From Mycobacterium attenuatum (lineage in GTDB: Bacteria; Actinomycetota; Actinomycetes; Mycobacteriales; Mycobacteriaceae), in NCBI RefSeq assembly GCF_900566085.1, contig NZ_UPHT01000009.1, positions 1-40,161 of the forward strand: a stretch of DNA of 40,161 bases, written 5' to 3'. A program made the translations under genes and the position numbers. Below the pieces are notes generated by a model. That model worked only from the letters and a program-made list of their open reading frames with translations, was not told the DNA's origin and made no database searches. Of this stretch, positions 25,148-33,964 are shown piece after piece; the stretch's first letter is position 1; the number at the start of each line of letters is the position of its first letter.

Positions 25148-28100
25148 TCACTTCTCCTGTCTGGGGTCCTGTCTGGGGTCCTGTCTGGGGTCCTGTCTGG
25201 GGTCCTGTCTGGGCTCCTGTCCGGGGCTCCCATCTCCGGCCCGCCTCACCACCGACGCGGCCAGCACCGCAACTGAAATCAGGGCCAGCAGTTGGACACT
25301 CGCCGAATGGCCGGCGTAACCGTCCACCGACCGCCACGGATGACGAGACAGTACTGCCCCGGCCAGAATCAGGCCACCCGCGCTCAATCCGGTGGTGACC
25401 CCGTCGCGCAACCTCTCCCGGTCGCGCAACACATACCGCAACCCGAAGGCGGCGCCGGCCGCGGCCACCCCCGCCGCGCCGGCAATCGTCCCTGCCGCCG
25501 CCAGCGCCGCGACCGCGGCCCACGGCCCAGGTGACCATGGACGCGCCGGCGGATCGTTCGGAACCTGCCGTCGCCGCCAGAGCGCAAGCATGGCCAGCAC
25601 CGGCAGCAGGCTCAGCCCAACTGCCAGACCGGACCGATACGCCGGGTTGGGGGCAAAGGTGAGGGTGATGGTGCCCGCATCACCGGCGGGCACCACCCAA
25701 CCCTGTTGCCAGCCGTTGACCGCGACTGGAGTCAGCCGGGCTCCGCTACGGCCGTGCGCCACCCAGCCGGGGTTGATGCTTTCCGGAATGACCAGCACCC
25801 GCGAGGTTGCCGAGGCGGGCGCCCGCACCTCCCGACGGTCCGGTCCCCACATCCCGGTTGATGCGGGAACGGTGGTGGCGGTCGGCGATTCGGCTGCTTC
25901 CGGAGTCGTCAGCTGGGCGCCGTCGACAATGAACTCCGCGCCCGGGCTGATCAACAGCTCCTGGCGGCCGGGCGGCAGCGTGATGGGCTCGCGTTCGCAC
26001 GGCAGCGCGGCAACCGGTTCACCGGCCAGCAGCGCCGCCACCGTGGTCCGTAACGACGTGTGCACGAAGCGGCCGGCCACCGCTATGACCGGCCCGCGCT
26101 CGCAGTCGACGGTGATCGCTCGCGATCGGTTCCGCAGGGCATCCGCCGGTGCGATCGGGCTACCGTCGGGCCCGAGCGCGGCCACCTCGGCCAGACCGGG
26201 AGGCTTGAGCTGGTCGAAGCCCAGCGCGTTGCGGTCGATGATGTCTTCCCAGTCGAGCAGGCTGATGGTGACAGTGTCGGTGACGCGCGGGTGCAACGAC
26301 AGCGTCTGCGGCTCGCCATCGCGACTGACGGTGCGCACCTGGGGCCCGTCGCCCAGGTCGACGGCCACCATCGTCGGGTGGGCGGGCAACGTCGACCGGC
26401 TCGGCAGCAGGCGCAGTCCGGCGACCTCGGTGGGCCGCGGCAACGTGAGGGTGAGAGTCGGCGGCGATTTGTGCTGCACCACCCGCTGCGGCGCTGTCCA
26501 CGCGGTGGCGGGGTCGCCGTCGGTGGCCGCGTAGGCCGAGCCCAGAACGTCGAGCGTATCGGAATCGCCTCGAGCGCGGGTGGTTTCGGGCTCGGCGATC
26601 AGATCGGCAAGTTTGGGACCCTGCCTGGGCCGCACCCACACCGTCGGGTCCGCCGTCGTGGACCGCGGCACGGTCAGCGTGCGGCTGAAGTTGACCGGCT
26701 CTTCCGGGGCCAGGGCCATCGACGCGGCGCAGCGCAGGGTGTCGGGCGCCGGCGCGCAGCCCGGCCTGCCCAGCAGTTCGGACCCCAGGTCCCAGCGCGC
26801 GATCACCGAATCAGCCGGCGGCCCGGGCACCGACACGGTGTGGCGCAGCTGGACCGGGTGGGCGAACCCGGACGCGTCGTACTGGGTGATCGCCAGGTCG
26901 GTGATGCCGAACTGCACCCCCGCGGACCCGTCGTCGGTGGCGGCCGCAGTGACCCGTACCCACGGCGTTTCGCCGTAGGGTAGCGCCGCGGTCAGCGGTT
27001 TTCCCGCCTCGTCGAACCGCAGGGTGGTGCTGCCGGTGGCGGTCTCGACCAGGATGCGCCGGATCTGTGCGCCGACGGCGGTCGCGCTCGGGGTCAGGGT
27101 GATGACCGCGTTGGTCACCGGGTGATCGAAGTCCACCTGCAGCCATTGCCCGACGGCGGCCTGCAGGGCGTTGGACACCCAGGCGGTCGCCGAGTCGCCG
27201 TCGACCGCAGCGGCCGCCGAGGTGGCCGGAGCGACATCGGGCATTGCGGTGGAATCCGCCGACGAACTCGACACCGTGATGCGGCCACCGGCCCACTGGC
27301 CGTACACCAGATCGGCGCCGGGAACCGGATAGTCCGGCACCCGGTTGTAGGTGTGCCGGGCGTCTCCGGGCGCCCGGATCGCTGACGAGTGCTGGTCGAC
27401 GCGGCCGTAGTCGGTCTCGCGGGCGACCGGGGTGTCAGTGACGGTGACCATGGGCACCGGCAAACCGGCGGCCTGGGCATCGGCCGTCAGCAACACCGGA
27501 CCCAGTCCGGGCTGTCCCGACAGCCGCCGGCGCTCGTCCAGGCGCAGTAACACTTCCGGCCCGCCGTCGACGCGGGGTAGCCGGTCGGTGTCGGCGAAGT
27601 AAGGCGCCCCAGCGGCAACCGAATCGCCGGTTCCGGAAATCACTCGGTATATCTCTACAGCGGGATAGCGCGGCCGCAGTCCGCTGTCGTTGACGAACCC
27701 CGCCAGCGAACCCGGACCCACCGGCGCGCCGAACTCCGCCACCTTCGCCAGCCCGGGTGAGCCGGCGATGGCGCGGTGCACCAGGATCGGGCGCGCCGAG
27801 CGCGACGTCTCGGGGTCCAGATCGTTACGCACCACCAGATACGAAATGCCTTGACGGGCAAGGGTATCGGCCAAGCCGGCCGAAGGGCGTCCGGCGGCGA
27901 ACAGCCGTTGCACCGAGTCCAGCGCGCGGATGGTCTGCGGCGGGGTCAGCGGGATGGAGTCGCGCACCCCCCAGGGGCTGCTGCCCAGCACCTGCAGCGG
28001 CTCGTCGTGGCTGGTGCCCCACACCTGGGTGGCGAATGGCGCTCCCGGCACCACCAGCACCCGCCCGGGTGTGGGCGCACCGGTGTTATGCGCGCTGAGC

Positions 28101-29401
28101 CAGTCGGCGGCCTCCTGCCAGTACCGGGGTATCGCGCCGAACGTGCCGCGCGGTGCGAGCCGCCCGGTCCAGGCCAGCGAGGTGCTCACCAGCAGCGCGA
28201 TCAGCACGACGAGGCCCACAGCCACCCGCCTGTCGCGCTCGGGATGTGCGAATGCGCTCAGCCACAACGGCTTCGGCGTGTCACCGGGAAGCGGTATCCG
28301 GCCCAGCAAGTGCGCGATACCCAGCGCCACCGGCAGCCGGATCACCGGCCCCACCTTGTGCACGTTGCGCAGCGGAGTGCCGGCCGCGTCCAAGAACGTC
28401 TGCACCTGGTGGGCCAGCGGCGAGCCCAGTCCGCCGCTGTAACCCACGGCCAGCAACACCATGCCGGCCAACAGCATCGTCACCATGCGGCCGCGGGCCG
28501 GCATCGCCGGGCTGGCCAGCCCGGCCAGCCCGGCCGCCGCCACCAGACACGTACCCAGGATCGCGACCGACCCGGTCACCAGCGGTGCCGCGGCCGTCGC
28601 CTCGGGCGCCACGAACGGGGTCCAACTGTCGGTGCCGCGCAACATTTCCACCAGCGAGGACCATTGCGTCGTCACACCGGAGGATTCGATGAAGTCCAGA
28701 AACGGCGGGCTGACGCCGCGCAACTGACTCAGTGCGACCACCCACCACAGCGTCGCCAGCGCCAGCGCCACCAGCCACCACGCGGTGTATCGCCACCACA
28801 GCCGGTTGGGCCGGTGACAGGCCAGCCAGATCAGGGCCGGCAGACACCCGGCCGCCGTCGCGATGGCGTTGACCGCTCCCATCAAGGCCACCGCCAGCCC
28901 GGCCTGGGCCGCCAGCGCGCGCACCGAGCGGCCCGACGCGCCCCGCAGGGCCAGAATCGCCGGCAGCAGCACCCACGGCGCCAGCATCATCGGCAGGGTC
29001 TCCGACGAGATCGAGCCCAGCGTGGTGAGCACCCGGGGTGACAATGCGAACGCGGCCGCCCCGATCACCCGCGATCCCGGGCTACCGATGCCCAGCGCCT
29101 CGGCGACCCGCAGCAGACCCCAGAAGCCGGCGGCGAGCAGCACCGCCCACCACAGCCGCTGGGTGATCCATCCCGGTATCCCGAACAGGTGGCCGGCCAG
29201 GAAGAACGTCCCGTGCGGAAACAGGTAGCCGTATGCCTGGTTCTGTGACTGGCCGAACGGTAGATCGCTGTTCCACAGATTCGTCGCGCGCGCCAGGAAC
29301 CGCAGCGGGTTGGCGGTGAGATCGAGTTTGGTGTCGGGCGACACCTGACCGGGTGCCTGCACCAACGTCAGCGTCAGCGACACCACGCCAACCAGCAGCA
29401 A
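25148..29401 (-). CDS. aftD: Alpha-(1->3)-arabinofuranosyltransferase AftD
   Basis: A giant GT-C glycosyltransferase (about 1417 residues; M. tuberculosis has 1400) that adds branching arabinofuranose from decaprenyl-phosphoarabinose to arabinogalactan and lipoarabinomannan at the outer face of the membrane. TM1 is followed by the acidic loop SPDTKLDLTANP, with the catalytic-type Asp near residue 23. A dozen helices follow, then long extracytoplasmic beta domains (including F5/8-type-C carbohydrate-binding modules with TAWVSNALQAAVGQWLQVDF and TAWTAPQRV), two C-terminal helices, and a DPRQ-repeat tail. The first usable start is TTG at 29401; no ATG or GTG lies upstream in frame before the stop. 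The stop overlaps the gdpd ribosome-binding region. Essential in relatives. Confidence 0.95.
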   Translation of the reverse strand: MLLVGVVSLTLTLVQAPGQVSPDTKLDLTANPLRFLARATNLWNSDLPFGQSQNQAYGYLFPHGTFFLAGHLFGIPGWITQRLWWAVLLAAGFWGLLRVAEALGIGSPGSRVIGAAAFALSPRVLTTLGSISSETLPMMLAPWVLLPAILALRGASGRSVRALAAQAGLAVALMGAVNAIATAAGCLPALIWLACHRPNRLWWRYTAWWLVALALATLWWVVALSQLRGVSPPFLDFIESSGVTTQWSSLVEMLRGTDSWTPFVAPEATAAAPLVTGSVAILGTCLVAAAGLAGLASPAMPARGRMVTMLLAGMVLLAVGYSGGLGSPLAHQVQTFLDAAGTPLRNVHKVGPVIRLPVALGIAHLLGRIPLPGDTPKPLWLSAFAHPERDRRVAVGLVVLIALLVSTSLAWTGRLAPRGTFGAIPRYWQEAADWLSAHNTGAPTPGRVLVVPGAPFATQVWGTSHDEPLQVLGSSPWGVRDSIPLTPPQTIRALDSVQRLFAAGRPSAGLADTLARQGISYLVVRNDLDPETSRSARPILVHRAIAGSPGLAKVAEFGAPVGPGSLAGFVNDSGLRPRYPAVEIYRVISGTGDSVAAGAPYFADTDRLPRVDGGPEVLLRLDERRRLSGQPGLGPVLLTADAQAAGLPVPMVTVTDTPVARETDYGRVDQHSSAIRAPGDARHTYNRVPDYPVPGADLVYGQWAGGRITVSSSSADSTAMPDVAPATSAAAAVDGDSATAWVSNALQAAVGQWLQVDFDHPVTNAVITLTPSATAVGAQIRRILVETATGSTTLRFDEAGKPLTAALPYGETPWVRVTAAATDDGSAGVQFGITDLAITQYDASGFAHPVQLRHTVSVPGPPADSVIARWDLGSELLGRPGCAPAPDTLRCAASMALAPEEPVNFSRTLTVPRSTTADPTVWVRPRQGPKLADLIAEPETTRARGDSDTLDVLGSAYAATDGDPATAWTAPQRVVQHKSPPTLTLTLPRPTEVAGLRLLPSRSTLPAHPTMVAVDLGDGPQVRTVSRDGEPQTLSLHPRVTDTVTISLLDWEDIIDRNALGFDQLKPPGLAEVAALGPDGSPIAPADALRNRSRAITVDCERGPVIAVAGRFVHTSLRTTVAALLAGEPVAALPCEREPITLPPGRQELLISPGAEFIVDGAQLTTPEAAESPTATTVPASTGMWGPDRREVRAPASATSRVLVIPESINPGWVAHGRSGARLTPVAVNGWQQGWVVPAGDAGTITLTFAPNPAYRSGLAVGLSLLPVLAMLALWRRRQVPNDPPARPWSPGPWAAVAALAAAGTIAGAAGVAAAGAAFGLRYVLRDRERLRDGVTTGLSAGGLILAGAVLSRHPWRSVDGYAGHSASVQLLALISVAVLAASVVRRAGDGSPGQEPRQDPRQDPRQDPRQDPRQEK
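25155..25226. repeat. 12-bp tandem repeat (six copies) at the aftD 3' end
   Basis: Six units of TCCTGTCTGGGG lie end to end: four identical, then TCCTGTCTGGGC and TCCTGTCCGGGG. On the minus strand they encode the (DPRQ)n tail of AftD. Because 12 is a multiple of three, copy changes keep the aftD frame, and they leave the gdpd start (25146) untouched. It is a likely variable-number locus. Confidence 0.92.
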
Positions 29402-29480
29402 CCAGCGGCGAGAAAGTGGCGTTACCGGCGGGTCTGCTGCGAGCGCCGGCGGTCCGGCCTTCAGAGCCTGCCCCGCCGGG

Positions 29481-29654
29481 CTAACTACGGTTGCCGTACT
29501 CGACCCGGTTCAGCACCGACGACGACGGATCCCCGCCGGGCAGCGGCGGCTTGGTGTCCTGCTGCACCATCAGCGTGATCCCGAAGATTGCGGCCGCGCC
29601 CAGCAACAGACCAACCACCACGCTCGCAGCGGCGGGCGCGACGATCCGGTTCAT
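29481..29654 (-). CDS. Small single-pass membrane/secreted protein (Rv0236A-like)
   Basis: A 57-residue protein: a short basic start (MNRIV), one hydrophobic helix (AAASVVVGLLLGAAAIFGITL, about residues 7-28) and a short polar tail ending RVEYGNRS. This is the layout of a DUF2613-type small membrane protein. The ATG at 29654 has AAGGAG upstream. It matches M. tuberculosis Rv0236A in size and place, 79 bp upstream of aftD on the same strand, so the two are probably co-transcribed. The function is unknown; a role beside AftD in arabinan assembly is a reasonable guess from conserved linkage. Confidence 0.85.
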   Translation of the reverse strand: MNRIVAPAAASVVVGLLLGAAAIFGITLMVQQDTKPPLPGGDPSSSVLNRVEYGNRS

Positions 29655-29957
29655 CGATAGCTCCTTGAGGCGTCAGGTCGTGGCATGGAGAAAGCTAGCG
29701 TCAACCTAGCAGAACGACTTCCCACGGCGGTCGGCAGCGATCGTCGGGGCGGGGCAGGTTGCTCCGGCACGGTGACGTCACCGCCCGCGCCGATCGACAG
29801 CCCGCGGCACCACCGCCGCTGCCGTCAGCGTGAACCCGGGCATACCGCACGTCACTGCTCGTCCCTGCCATCCGGGGGTTGGTCGACTGTGTAACTAGGG
29901 GTAACAGGGGGTGCCCCCCGAACCCGGTGATGAAACACCCCGTGACAGCATGGCCGG
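29655..29957. other. Divergent promoter spacer Rv0236A / lpqI
   Basis: A 303-bp region between divergent genes. It holds a 14-bp palindrome (29770-29783, annotated separately) and a short G5/C5 hairpin near 29907-29918 just before lpqI. No gene or other repeat is supported. Confidence 0.4.
29770..29783. promoter_or_regulatory. Perfect palindrome CGGTGACGTCACCG
   Basis: A 14-bp perfect palindrome is placed midway between the divergent starts of the Rv0236A-aftD unit and lpqI. A regulator binding both promoters would bind here; no candidate protein is identified. Confidence 0.4.
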
Positions 29958-31133
29958 ATGGCTTTTCCGCGCACCCTGGCTGTGCTGGCCGCGGCATCAG
30001 CGCTGGTGGTGGCGTGCAGTCACGGCGGCACCCGAACCGGATCGTCGTCGACGACGGCGTCGAGCACGCCGGCCGGTCCGCCCCCGGCAGCTGCTCCGGC
30101 ACCACGCGTCTGCGCCGACCCGGCGGCCGTGCCGGCGTCGCTGTCCATCCGGGACAAGCTGGCCCAGCTGCTGATGGTGGGGGTGCGCGACGCCGCCGAC
30201 GCCAAGGCGGTGGTGAGTACCTACCACGTTGGCGGCATCCTGATCGGCAGCGACACCGACCTGTCCATGCTGAACGGCCCGCTGGCCGAAATTGCCGCCG
30301 CCGCCGGCCCGCTGCCGCTGGCCGTCGGCGTCGACGAAGAAGGCGGCCGGGTGTCGCGATTGCACTCACTAATGGGCGGGAGAGGACCGTCGGCCCGGGA
30401 ACTGGCCCGGACCCAAACCGTTGCGCAGGTCCACGATCTGGCGCTGCAGCGGGGCCGGCAGATGAAGAAACTGGGTATCACCGTCGACTTCGCGCCGGTG
30501 GTCGACATCACCGACGCCCCGGACGACACGGTGATCGGGGACCGCTCGTTCGGCTCGGATCCGGATAAGGTCACCGCCTACGCCGGCGCATACGCGCAGG
30601 GGCTGCGCGACGCCGAGCTGTTGCCGGTGCTCAAGCACTTCCCCGGTCACGGGCGCGGCTCGGGCGATTCACACACCGGCGGCGTGACGACGCCGCCGCT
30701 GAGCGAGCTGGTGGCCAGCGACCTGGTGCCTTACCGCACCCTGCTGACCCAGGCCCCGGTCGCGGTGATGGTGGGCCACCTGCAGGTTCCCGGGTTGACC
30801 GGCAGCGAACCGGCCAGCCTGAGCAAGGCCGCCGTGGACCTGCTGCGCACCGGCACCGGATACGGCGGCCCCGCTTTCGGCGGCCCGGTGTTCAGCGATG
30901 ACTTGTCCAGCATGGCGGCGATTTCGGACCGGTACGGCGTGGCCGAGGCGGTGTTACGCACCTTGCAGGCCGGCACCGACATCGCATTGTGGGTCACGAC
31001 CAAAGAGGTGCCCGCCGTGCTGGACCGGTTGGAACAGGCTTTGGCTGCCGGCGAATTACAGATGCCGGCGGTCGACGAATCGGTCGTGCGGGTGGCAGCG
31101 ATGAAGCATGTCGCACCCGGCTGTGGTCATTAG
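29958..31133 (+). CDS. lpqI: Lipoprotein beta-N-acetylglucosaminidase LpqI (GH3, NagZ-like)
   Basis: A 391-residue exported glycosidase. A type II signal peptide ends in LVVAC, with the lipidated Cys20, followed by a Ser/Thr/Pro linker. The GH3 barrel has VGVDEEGGRVSRL, KHFPGHGRGSGDSH (the NagZ-type catalytic His of the Asp-His dyad is in GDSH), and the nucleophile Asp in VFSDDLSSM. It removes N-acetylglucosamine from muropeptides in the envelope, feeding peptidoglycan recycling. The ATG at 29958 begins a normal signal sequence. It is divergent from the aftD unit and followed by a TetR gene 57 bp downstream. Length agrees with the M. tuberculosis protein (388). Confidence 0.93.
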   Translation: MAFPRTLAVLAAASALVVACSHGGTRTGSSSTTASSTPAGPPPAAAPAPRVCADPAAVPASLSIRDKLAQLLMVGVRDAADAKAVVSTYHVGGILIGSDTDLSMLNGPLAEIAAAAGPLPLAVGVDEEGGRVSRLHSLMGGRGPSARELARTQTVAQVHDLALQRGRQMKKLGITVDFAPVVDITDAPDDTVIGDRSFGSDPDKVTAYAGAYAQGLRDAELLPVLKHFPGHGRGSGDSHTGGVTTPPLSELVASDLVPYRTLLTQAPVAVMVGHLQVPGLTGSEPASLSKAAVDLLRTGTGYGGPAFGGPVFSDDLSSMAAISDRYGVAEAVLRTLQAGTDIALWVTTKEVPAVLDRLEQALAAGELQMPAVDESVVRVAAMKHVAPGCGH

Positions 31134-31190
31134 TTGACCGTGGATTGCTTACCCTAGAGTCTGGTTGACCGGCTGGAGGGGTACACGGCA

Positions 31191-31829
31191 ATGGCAGGTG
31201 GTACGAAGCGGCTGCCCCGTGCCGTCCGCGAACAGCAGATGCTGGATGCCGCCGTGCAGATGTTCTCGCTCAACGGTTATCACGAGACCTCGATGGACAC
31301 CATCGCCGCCGCGGCGCAAATCTCCAAGCCGATGCTGTACCTGTACTACGGCTCCAAGGAAGACCTGTTCGGCGCCTGCCTGAACCGTGAAATGAACCGG
31401 TTCATCGACGCGCTGCGCGCCGATATCGACTTGACCGTGAACCCAAAAGACCTGCTGCGCAACGCCATCGTGTCCTTCCTACGCTACATCGACGCCAACC
31501 GGGCGTCCTGGATCGTGATGTACACCCAGGCCACCAGTTCGCAAGCGTTCGCCCAGACGGTGCGCGAGGGACGTGAGCAGATCATCGAACTGGTCGCCGG
31601 GATGCTCCACGCCGGGACTCGCAGCCCGCGGTCGGAGGCCGAAATCGACATGATGGCCGTGGCGCTGGTGGGCGCGGGTGAGGCCGTCGGCACCCGGCTC
31701 AGCGTCGGCGACATCGACGTCGACGAGGCGGCCGAGATGATGATCGACTTGTTCTGGCACGGCCTCAAGGGCCCGCCCGCCGAACGCGACGCCGGCCCGA
31801 ACCTGGGTTCCAACGTCGCCGCAGGCTAG
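31191..31829 (+). CDS. TetR-family regulator (Rv0238-like)
   Basis: A 212-residue TetR repressor. The helix-turn-helix is in residues 15-55 (MLDAAVQMFSLNGYHETSMD, then AAAQISKPMLYLYYGSKEDL). The remaining residues form a helical effector domain. The ATG at 31191 lies after a GGAGGGG-type site. In front of the gene, TTACCCTAGAGTCT (31149-31162) is a partial match to the TTAC-N6-GTAA repeat found before fabG4/fadA2 and fadE5 further on. Together with location this makes it the best local candidate for the regulator of those fatty-acid genes. The link is an inference. The ligand might be an acyl-CoA. Confidence 0.87.
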   Translation: MAGGTKRLPRAVREQQMLDAAVQMFSLNGYHETSMDTIAAAAQISKPMLYLYYGSKEDLFGACLNREMNRFIDALRADIDLTVNPKDLLRNAIVSFLRYIDANRASWIVMYTQATSSQAFAQTVREGREQIIELVAGMLHAGTRSPRSEAEIDMMAVALVGAGEAVGTRLSVGDIDVDEAAEMMIDLFWHGLKGPPAERDAGPNLGSNVAAG

Positions 31830-31838
31830 ATTCGTGCG

Positions 31839-33101
31839 GTGCCTAACCGGCCGGCCCGCCCCCACCTCGATTTCTTCTGCGCGGTCCTCATGGTCGGCCT
31901 GCTGGCCGGGCTCGCCGGGTTGTCGACGACGGTGGTGCTGCGCTTCGTCGAACACCTCACCTATCACTACACATTCGGCTCGCTGCTCGAGGGGATCACC
32001 GGCAGCAGTTCGGTCCGGCGCGCGGTGGGTCCGATGGTCGGCGCCGCGCTGGCGGGGCTGGGCTGGTGGATCCTGCGACGCAGAACCGAGGTGCCGCCGC
32101 TGGCCGGAACCATCGCCCGGCACGAGCGGATACCGCCGGTGTCCTGGAGCGTCGACGCGTTGCTTCAGATCGCGCTGGTGGGCTCCGGCGCTTCACTGGG
32201 CCGCGAGGGCGCACCGCGCCAATTCGCGGCCGCCCTCAGCGAGGTGGGCACCCGATGGCTGCACCGGTTGTCACCCGCTGACCGGGAAATCCTGCTGGCA
32301 TGCGCCGCCGGCGCGGGTCTCGGGGCGGTCTACGCCGTCCCGCTGGCCGGGGCGCTGTTCACGCTGCGGATCATGCTGAACACCTGGCAGCTGCGGGCGG
32401 TGGGGGCGGCGCTGATCACGTCCAGCGTGGCCGTCGCCATCGGTTCGGCCGTCACACATGATCGCCCCCAACTCGATTGGCCCGGTGCCGAATCGACATA
32501 TCTGCTCAGCGCCCACGCATTGTTGCTGGCGCCAATCGCACTTGCCGTGGGTTTGACGTTCAACCGGATCATGGCCGCCGCGCGACCGGCTACCCTGCTA
32601 CGGTCCTGGATGCTGATCCCGGCTCTGGCGGCCGCCGGGTTGTTGACCGGCGTCTGCTCACATTGGTGGCCTCAGTTGCCCGGAAACGGCAAGAGCATTC
32701 TCACGGTCAGCCTCGCCAGCGGAATGACGCTGTCGTCGGCGGCCGTGATCTTGGCGCTGAAACCATTGCTGACCGCCCTGTTCCTGCGTGCCGGCGGCGC
32801 CGGCGGGTTGCTGACGCCGTCGTTGGCCACGGGTGCGGCGGCGGGGTCGCTGCTGGTGCTGACGCTCAATGCGGCGGCTGGGACGCACCTGCACGGGCCG
32901 GTGATCTCGCTGGCCGGTGCCGCGGGCGTGCTTGCGGTCACTCAGGACTCGCCGATCTGGGCGGCCATCTTCGTCTGGGAGCTGGCGCGGCCGCCGATCT
33001 GGATGCTGGTGGTCTTCTTGGTCACCGCGGTCGGCGCGCAAGCACTGAAGAGGCTCGCGGGCGGTCGCCGGCTCGCGCTCCTCGACCATCGCGCGGGCTG
33101 A
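31839..33101 (+). CDS. ClC-family chloride channel/transporter
   Basis: A 420-residue integral membrane protein of the ClC family. Key stretches are GSGASLGREGAPRQ (115-128), with the gating Glu123 in the G-R-E-G motif, GAVYAVPLAGALFTL, and GGLLTPSLATGAAAGSL. WAAIFVWEL lies near the end. The size is that of bacterial ClC proteins without CBS domains. It starts with GTG at 31839, nine bases after the TetR stop, so the two genes are likely co-transcribed. In M. tuberculosis this place holds the vapBC24 toxin-antitoxin pair, so this is a replacement. It could be a chloride/proton or fluoride-type transporter; which is not decidable here. Confidence 0.88.
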   Translation: MPNRPARPHLDFFCAVLMVGLLAGLAGLSTTVVLRFVEHLTYHYTFGSLLEGITGSSSVRRAVGPMVGAALAGLGWWILRRRTEVPPLAGTIARHERIPPVSWSVDALLQIALVGSGASLGREGAPRQFAAALSEVGTRWLHRLSPADREILLACAAGAGLGAVYAVPLAGALFTLRIMLNTWQLRAVGAALITSSVAVAIGSAVTHDRPQLDWPGAESTYLLSAHALLLAPIALAVGLTFNRIMAAARPATLLRSWMLIPALAAAGLLTGVCSHWWPQLPGNGKSILTVSLASGMTLSSAAVILALKPLLTALFLRAGGAGGLLTPSLATGAAAGSLLVLTLNAAAGTHLHGPVISLAGAAGVLAVTQDSPIWAAIFVWELARPPIWMLVVFLVTAVGAQALKRLAGGRRLALLDHRAG

Positions 33102-33104
33102 TCG

Positions 33105-33947
33105 CTACAGCGGACGGACGGTCCCGGTCAGGTGCGGGTACCCCTTCGACAGATTGCGTAGCGTCAGGTCCCACCCGTCATCGACTTCGTCGATGTAGGC
33201 GCCGACACTGGCCGGCAGCAGCACCGGCTTGCCGAATCGCACCGAATACCGCACCGCATCCGGCAGCCGGGCTTCGATATTGGCCAAAACCGCTGCGGCA
33301 CTGAACATTCCGTGTGCGATGACAGTGGGGAAGCCGAACAGTCGGGCCGCGATCGGATTGGTGTGGATGGGGTTGTGATCACCGCCGACGCCGGCATAGC
33401 GGCGGATTCGGCTCGGCGTGATCCGCAGCATGGCGGCCGGCGGGGGCAGCTTGGGTTGCTTCTGTGGCGGCGGTTTCGGTTCGCCGGACAAGCTGGTGCG
33501 TTGCTGATGCAGAAAGGTCGTCACCTGCTGCCAGGCGAGCTCGTTGCCGACGCTGATCTCGGTCACCAGGTCGACCAGCAGCCCCTTGCGGTGCTCGCGC
33601 AGGTTTTCGGCGTGCACCCGCACGCCCACCGTGTCGGTCACCGCAATGGGCCGGTACCGGGTGATGTGATTCTCGGTATGCACGGATCCCATTGCCGCGA
33701 AAGGGAAATCGAAACCGGTGACCAGTGACATCACCGAGGGAAATGTCAACGCGAACGGATAGGTCAACGGCACCGTGTTGCCGTAGCGCAGACCCGTGAC
33801 CGCCGCGTAGTCGGCCACATTGGTCGGGTCGATCCGAAGCTCCTCAACCGTCACCGTCCGGGCGGGCAGCTGGACGCCGCGGGGCACCATTGGCAACGCC
33901 CCGGCTGCCGCCCGGAGCATATTTATCAGGCCGCTTGGCTGGTTCAC
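33105..33947 (-). CDS. htdX: (3R)-hydroxyacyl-ACP/CoA dehydratase HtdX
   Basis: A 280-residue double hot-dog dehydratase. The hydratase-2 motif YAGVGGDHNPIHTNP carries the catalytic Asp190 and His195, followed by GFPTVIAHGMF. The N-terminal half is a degenerate hot-dog domain. A proline-rich linker (PKPPPQKQPKLPPP) joins them. The start is GTG at 33947 with AGGAGG upstream. It lies 17 bp downstream of fabG4, so the two form an operon: FabG4 reduces 3-ketoacyl-CoA and HtdX dehydrates the hydroxyacyl product. It is convergent with the ClC gene. Length and order agree with M. tuberculosis Rv0241c. Confidence 0.92.
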   Translation of the reverse strand: MNQPSGLINMLRAAAGALPMVPRGVQLPARTVTVEELRIDPTNVADYAAVTGLRYGNTVPLTYPFALTFPSVMSLVTGFDFPFAAMGSVHTENHITRYRPIAVTDTVGVRVHAENLREHRKGLLVDLVTEISVGNELAWQQVTTFLHQQRTSLSGEPKPPPQKQPKLPPPAAMLRITPSRIRRYAGVGGDHNPIHTNPIAARLFGFPTVIAHGMFSAAAVLANIEARLPDAVRYSVRFGKPVLLPASVGAYIDEVDDGWDLTLRNLSKGYPHLTGTVRPL

Positions 33948-33964
33948 CGGATCCTCCTAGCCGC

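Noticed and set aside
25119..25320. Small plus-strand frames with repeated SCLG or VLSG units
   Set aside because: They are translations of the 12-bp aftD repeat in the opposite direction.
29907..29918. GGGGG/CCCCC hairpin before lpqI as a riboswitch or terminator
   Set aside because: The stem is too short with a 2-base loop and no T-tract; it is likely chance in G/C-rich DNA.
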